From NCBI GenBank assembly GCA_963749575.1, contig CAVVNM010000008.1, positions 450,454 to 514,453 of the forward strand: a DNA stretch of 64,000 nt, read 5' to 3'. The notes beneath the pieces were generated by a model. The model was not told the DNA's origin. It did no database searches and saw nothing but the letters and a program-made list of their open reading frames with translations. Source of the stretch: JAMXLO01 sp963749575 (lineage in GTDB: Bacteria; Pseudomonadota; Alphaproteobacteria; Acetobacterales; Acetobacteraceae). Below are positions 63,430-64,000 of this stretch, in pieces (the stretch's first letter is position 1; each line of letters begins with the position of its first letter). The position numbers were made by a program, and so were the translations under genes.

Positions 63430-64000
63430 GCTGCGAGCAGAACCGCTCTGTACCCAGGGCAGGCTGATATTTTCGCGCAGCGTCCACCCGAGTTTGCGAC
63501 GGAACAGGTGCGGCGCTGCAATTCTGGGACCACCAGCTCGACGAAATTGATGCCGGTGCCCGGCAGGCCCGGGGCGGCACGATCAACCGTCTGCGGCTCC
63601 GGCCGTGAGCCACTCCTCCATCAGATCGGTGATCCTGGCCCGGCGTGCCGATGACGCCGAGTGACCAGAAGCCGTCAAAGATCACGTCGAACAACTGGCG
63701 TATCGTCAGCTTTCGTGCCGCGTGCGTCCATCAGTGCGCGAAGTGAACTCGGGCCGCGCGCATGGTCTTCATGCCCTCGCTGATCTGACGTTGGTGATAG
63801 CGACCGCTGGAACCGGGCCGTCGAGATCGCAGCCGGTCAGGTCCGGAAAATGATTGATCACCAGCATGCCGATGGCGACCTTGAGGATCCAGCAGCGACT
63901 GCAGATGTGCAAACCTGTCCTCGGCTTCCTGTTGCGTGCGTCCGACGAACGGCATGATGCCGGGCATGATCAACAGCGGGATCCCGGTTGCGGCCGTAGT
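63430..64000 (-). CDS. Second NtaA-type FMN monooxygenase, broken and cut by the window edge
   Basis: The visible C-terminal half reads, over several frames, IMPGIMPFVGRTQQEAEDRFAHL, VAIGMLVINHFPDLTGCDLDGPVP, LTIRQLFDVIFDGFWSLGVIGTP and FVELVVPELQRR. It parallels the neighbouring gene segment by segment (LVVNSFPDYTGYDIEGPVP; YELVSGGFWHLGVVGTP; FVELVTPELQRR), so the two are tandem paralogues. The N-terminal half lies beyond the window. Several frame breaks are present. The C-terminal boundary at 63430 is approximate. Confidence 0.65.

Overview
The window is high-GC bacterial chromosome. Gene content and order point to an alphaproteobacterium of the order Rhodospirillales, most likely Acetobacteraceae-like; this is an inference from synteny and protein style, not from a marker gene. 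The backbone is a minus-strand housekeeping block: yebC / ruvC-ruvA-ruvB-ybgC-tolQ-tolR-tolA-tolB-pal-cpoB-tilS-ftsH-folP-glmM (36.6 kb down to 19.7 kb). A second block carries zapA, 6S RNA, 5-formyl-THF cyclo-ligase and ymdB. Scattered genes include fba, thiE, pdxJ, msrA, trmO, uvrB and selB. No rRNA, tRNA, CRISPR array, phage or transposase gene was seen.

Left part (1-15.4 kb). This is metabolic and accessory. It holds a truncated class III aminotransferase, an NTF2-like protein with a flavin-dependent monooxygenase, and a frameshifted CoA-transferase. A plus-strand cluster follows that reads as shikimate/quinate catabolism: MHS transporter, two-domain 3-dehydroshikimate dehydratase, shikimate-dehydrogenase-like enzyme, an unknown 87-residue protein, a PcaB-like cycloisomerase and an SDR. 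A MoxR ATPase / VWA-protein pair comes next.

15.4-19.7 kb. A tightly coupled minus-strand operon encodes a split glutamate-synthase-like system (amidotransferase, GXGXG domain, FMN domain) plus a type III glutamine synthetase. This is the GlxBCD-GlnT / MgsABC-GmaS arrangement.

19.7-41.2 kb. This is the housekeeping block. It is interrupted between ruvC and yebC by a Phd/PIN toxin-antitoxin pair, a GST and an orphan membrane module, and is followed by a large GH15 enzyme. Two copies of a GC-rich palindromic repeat lie here: one between tolQ and tolR, one in frame inside ruvB.

41.3-56 kb. Vitamin, repair and sulfur-oxidation genes occur here. So does a methyltransferase / polyprenyl-phosphate glycosyltransferase / SMR cassette that ends tail-to-tail with selB.

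56-64 kb. An NCS2 permease with an unusual C-terminal domain, a secreted metzincin, and a minus-strand catabolic operon (two NtaA-type monooxygenases, amidohydrolase, quinone-oxidoreductase-like enzyme, esterase).

Reliability. At least a dozen conserved genes are interrupted by a single extra base. Several are normally essential (ftsH, tilS, folP). Almost every event is a +1 insertion, and events are densest at 15-30 kb and in the last 2 kb. I read them as probable sequence or assembly errors rather than gene decay, and give the restored gene span while stating where the frame breaks.
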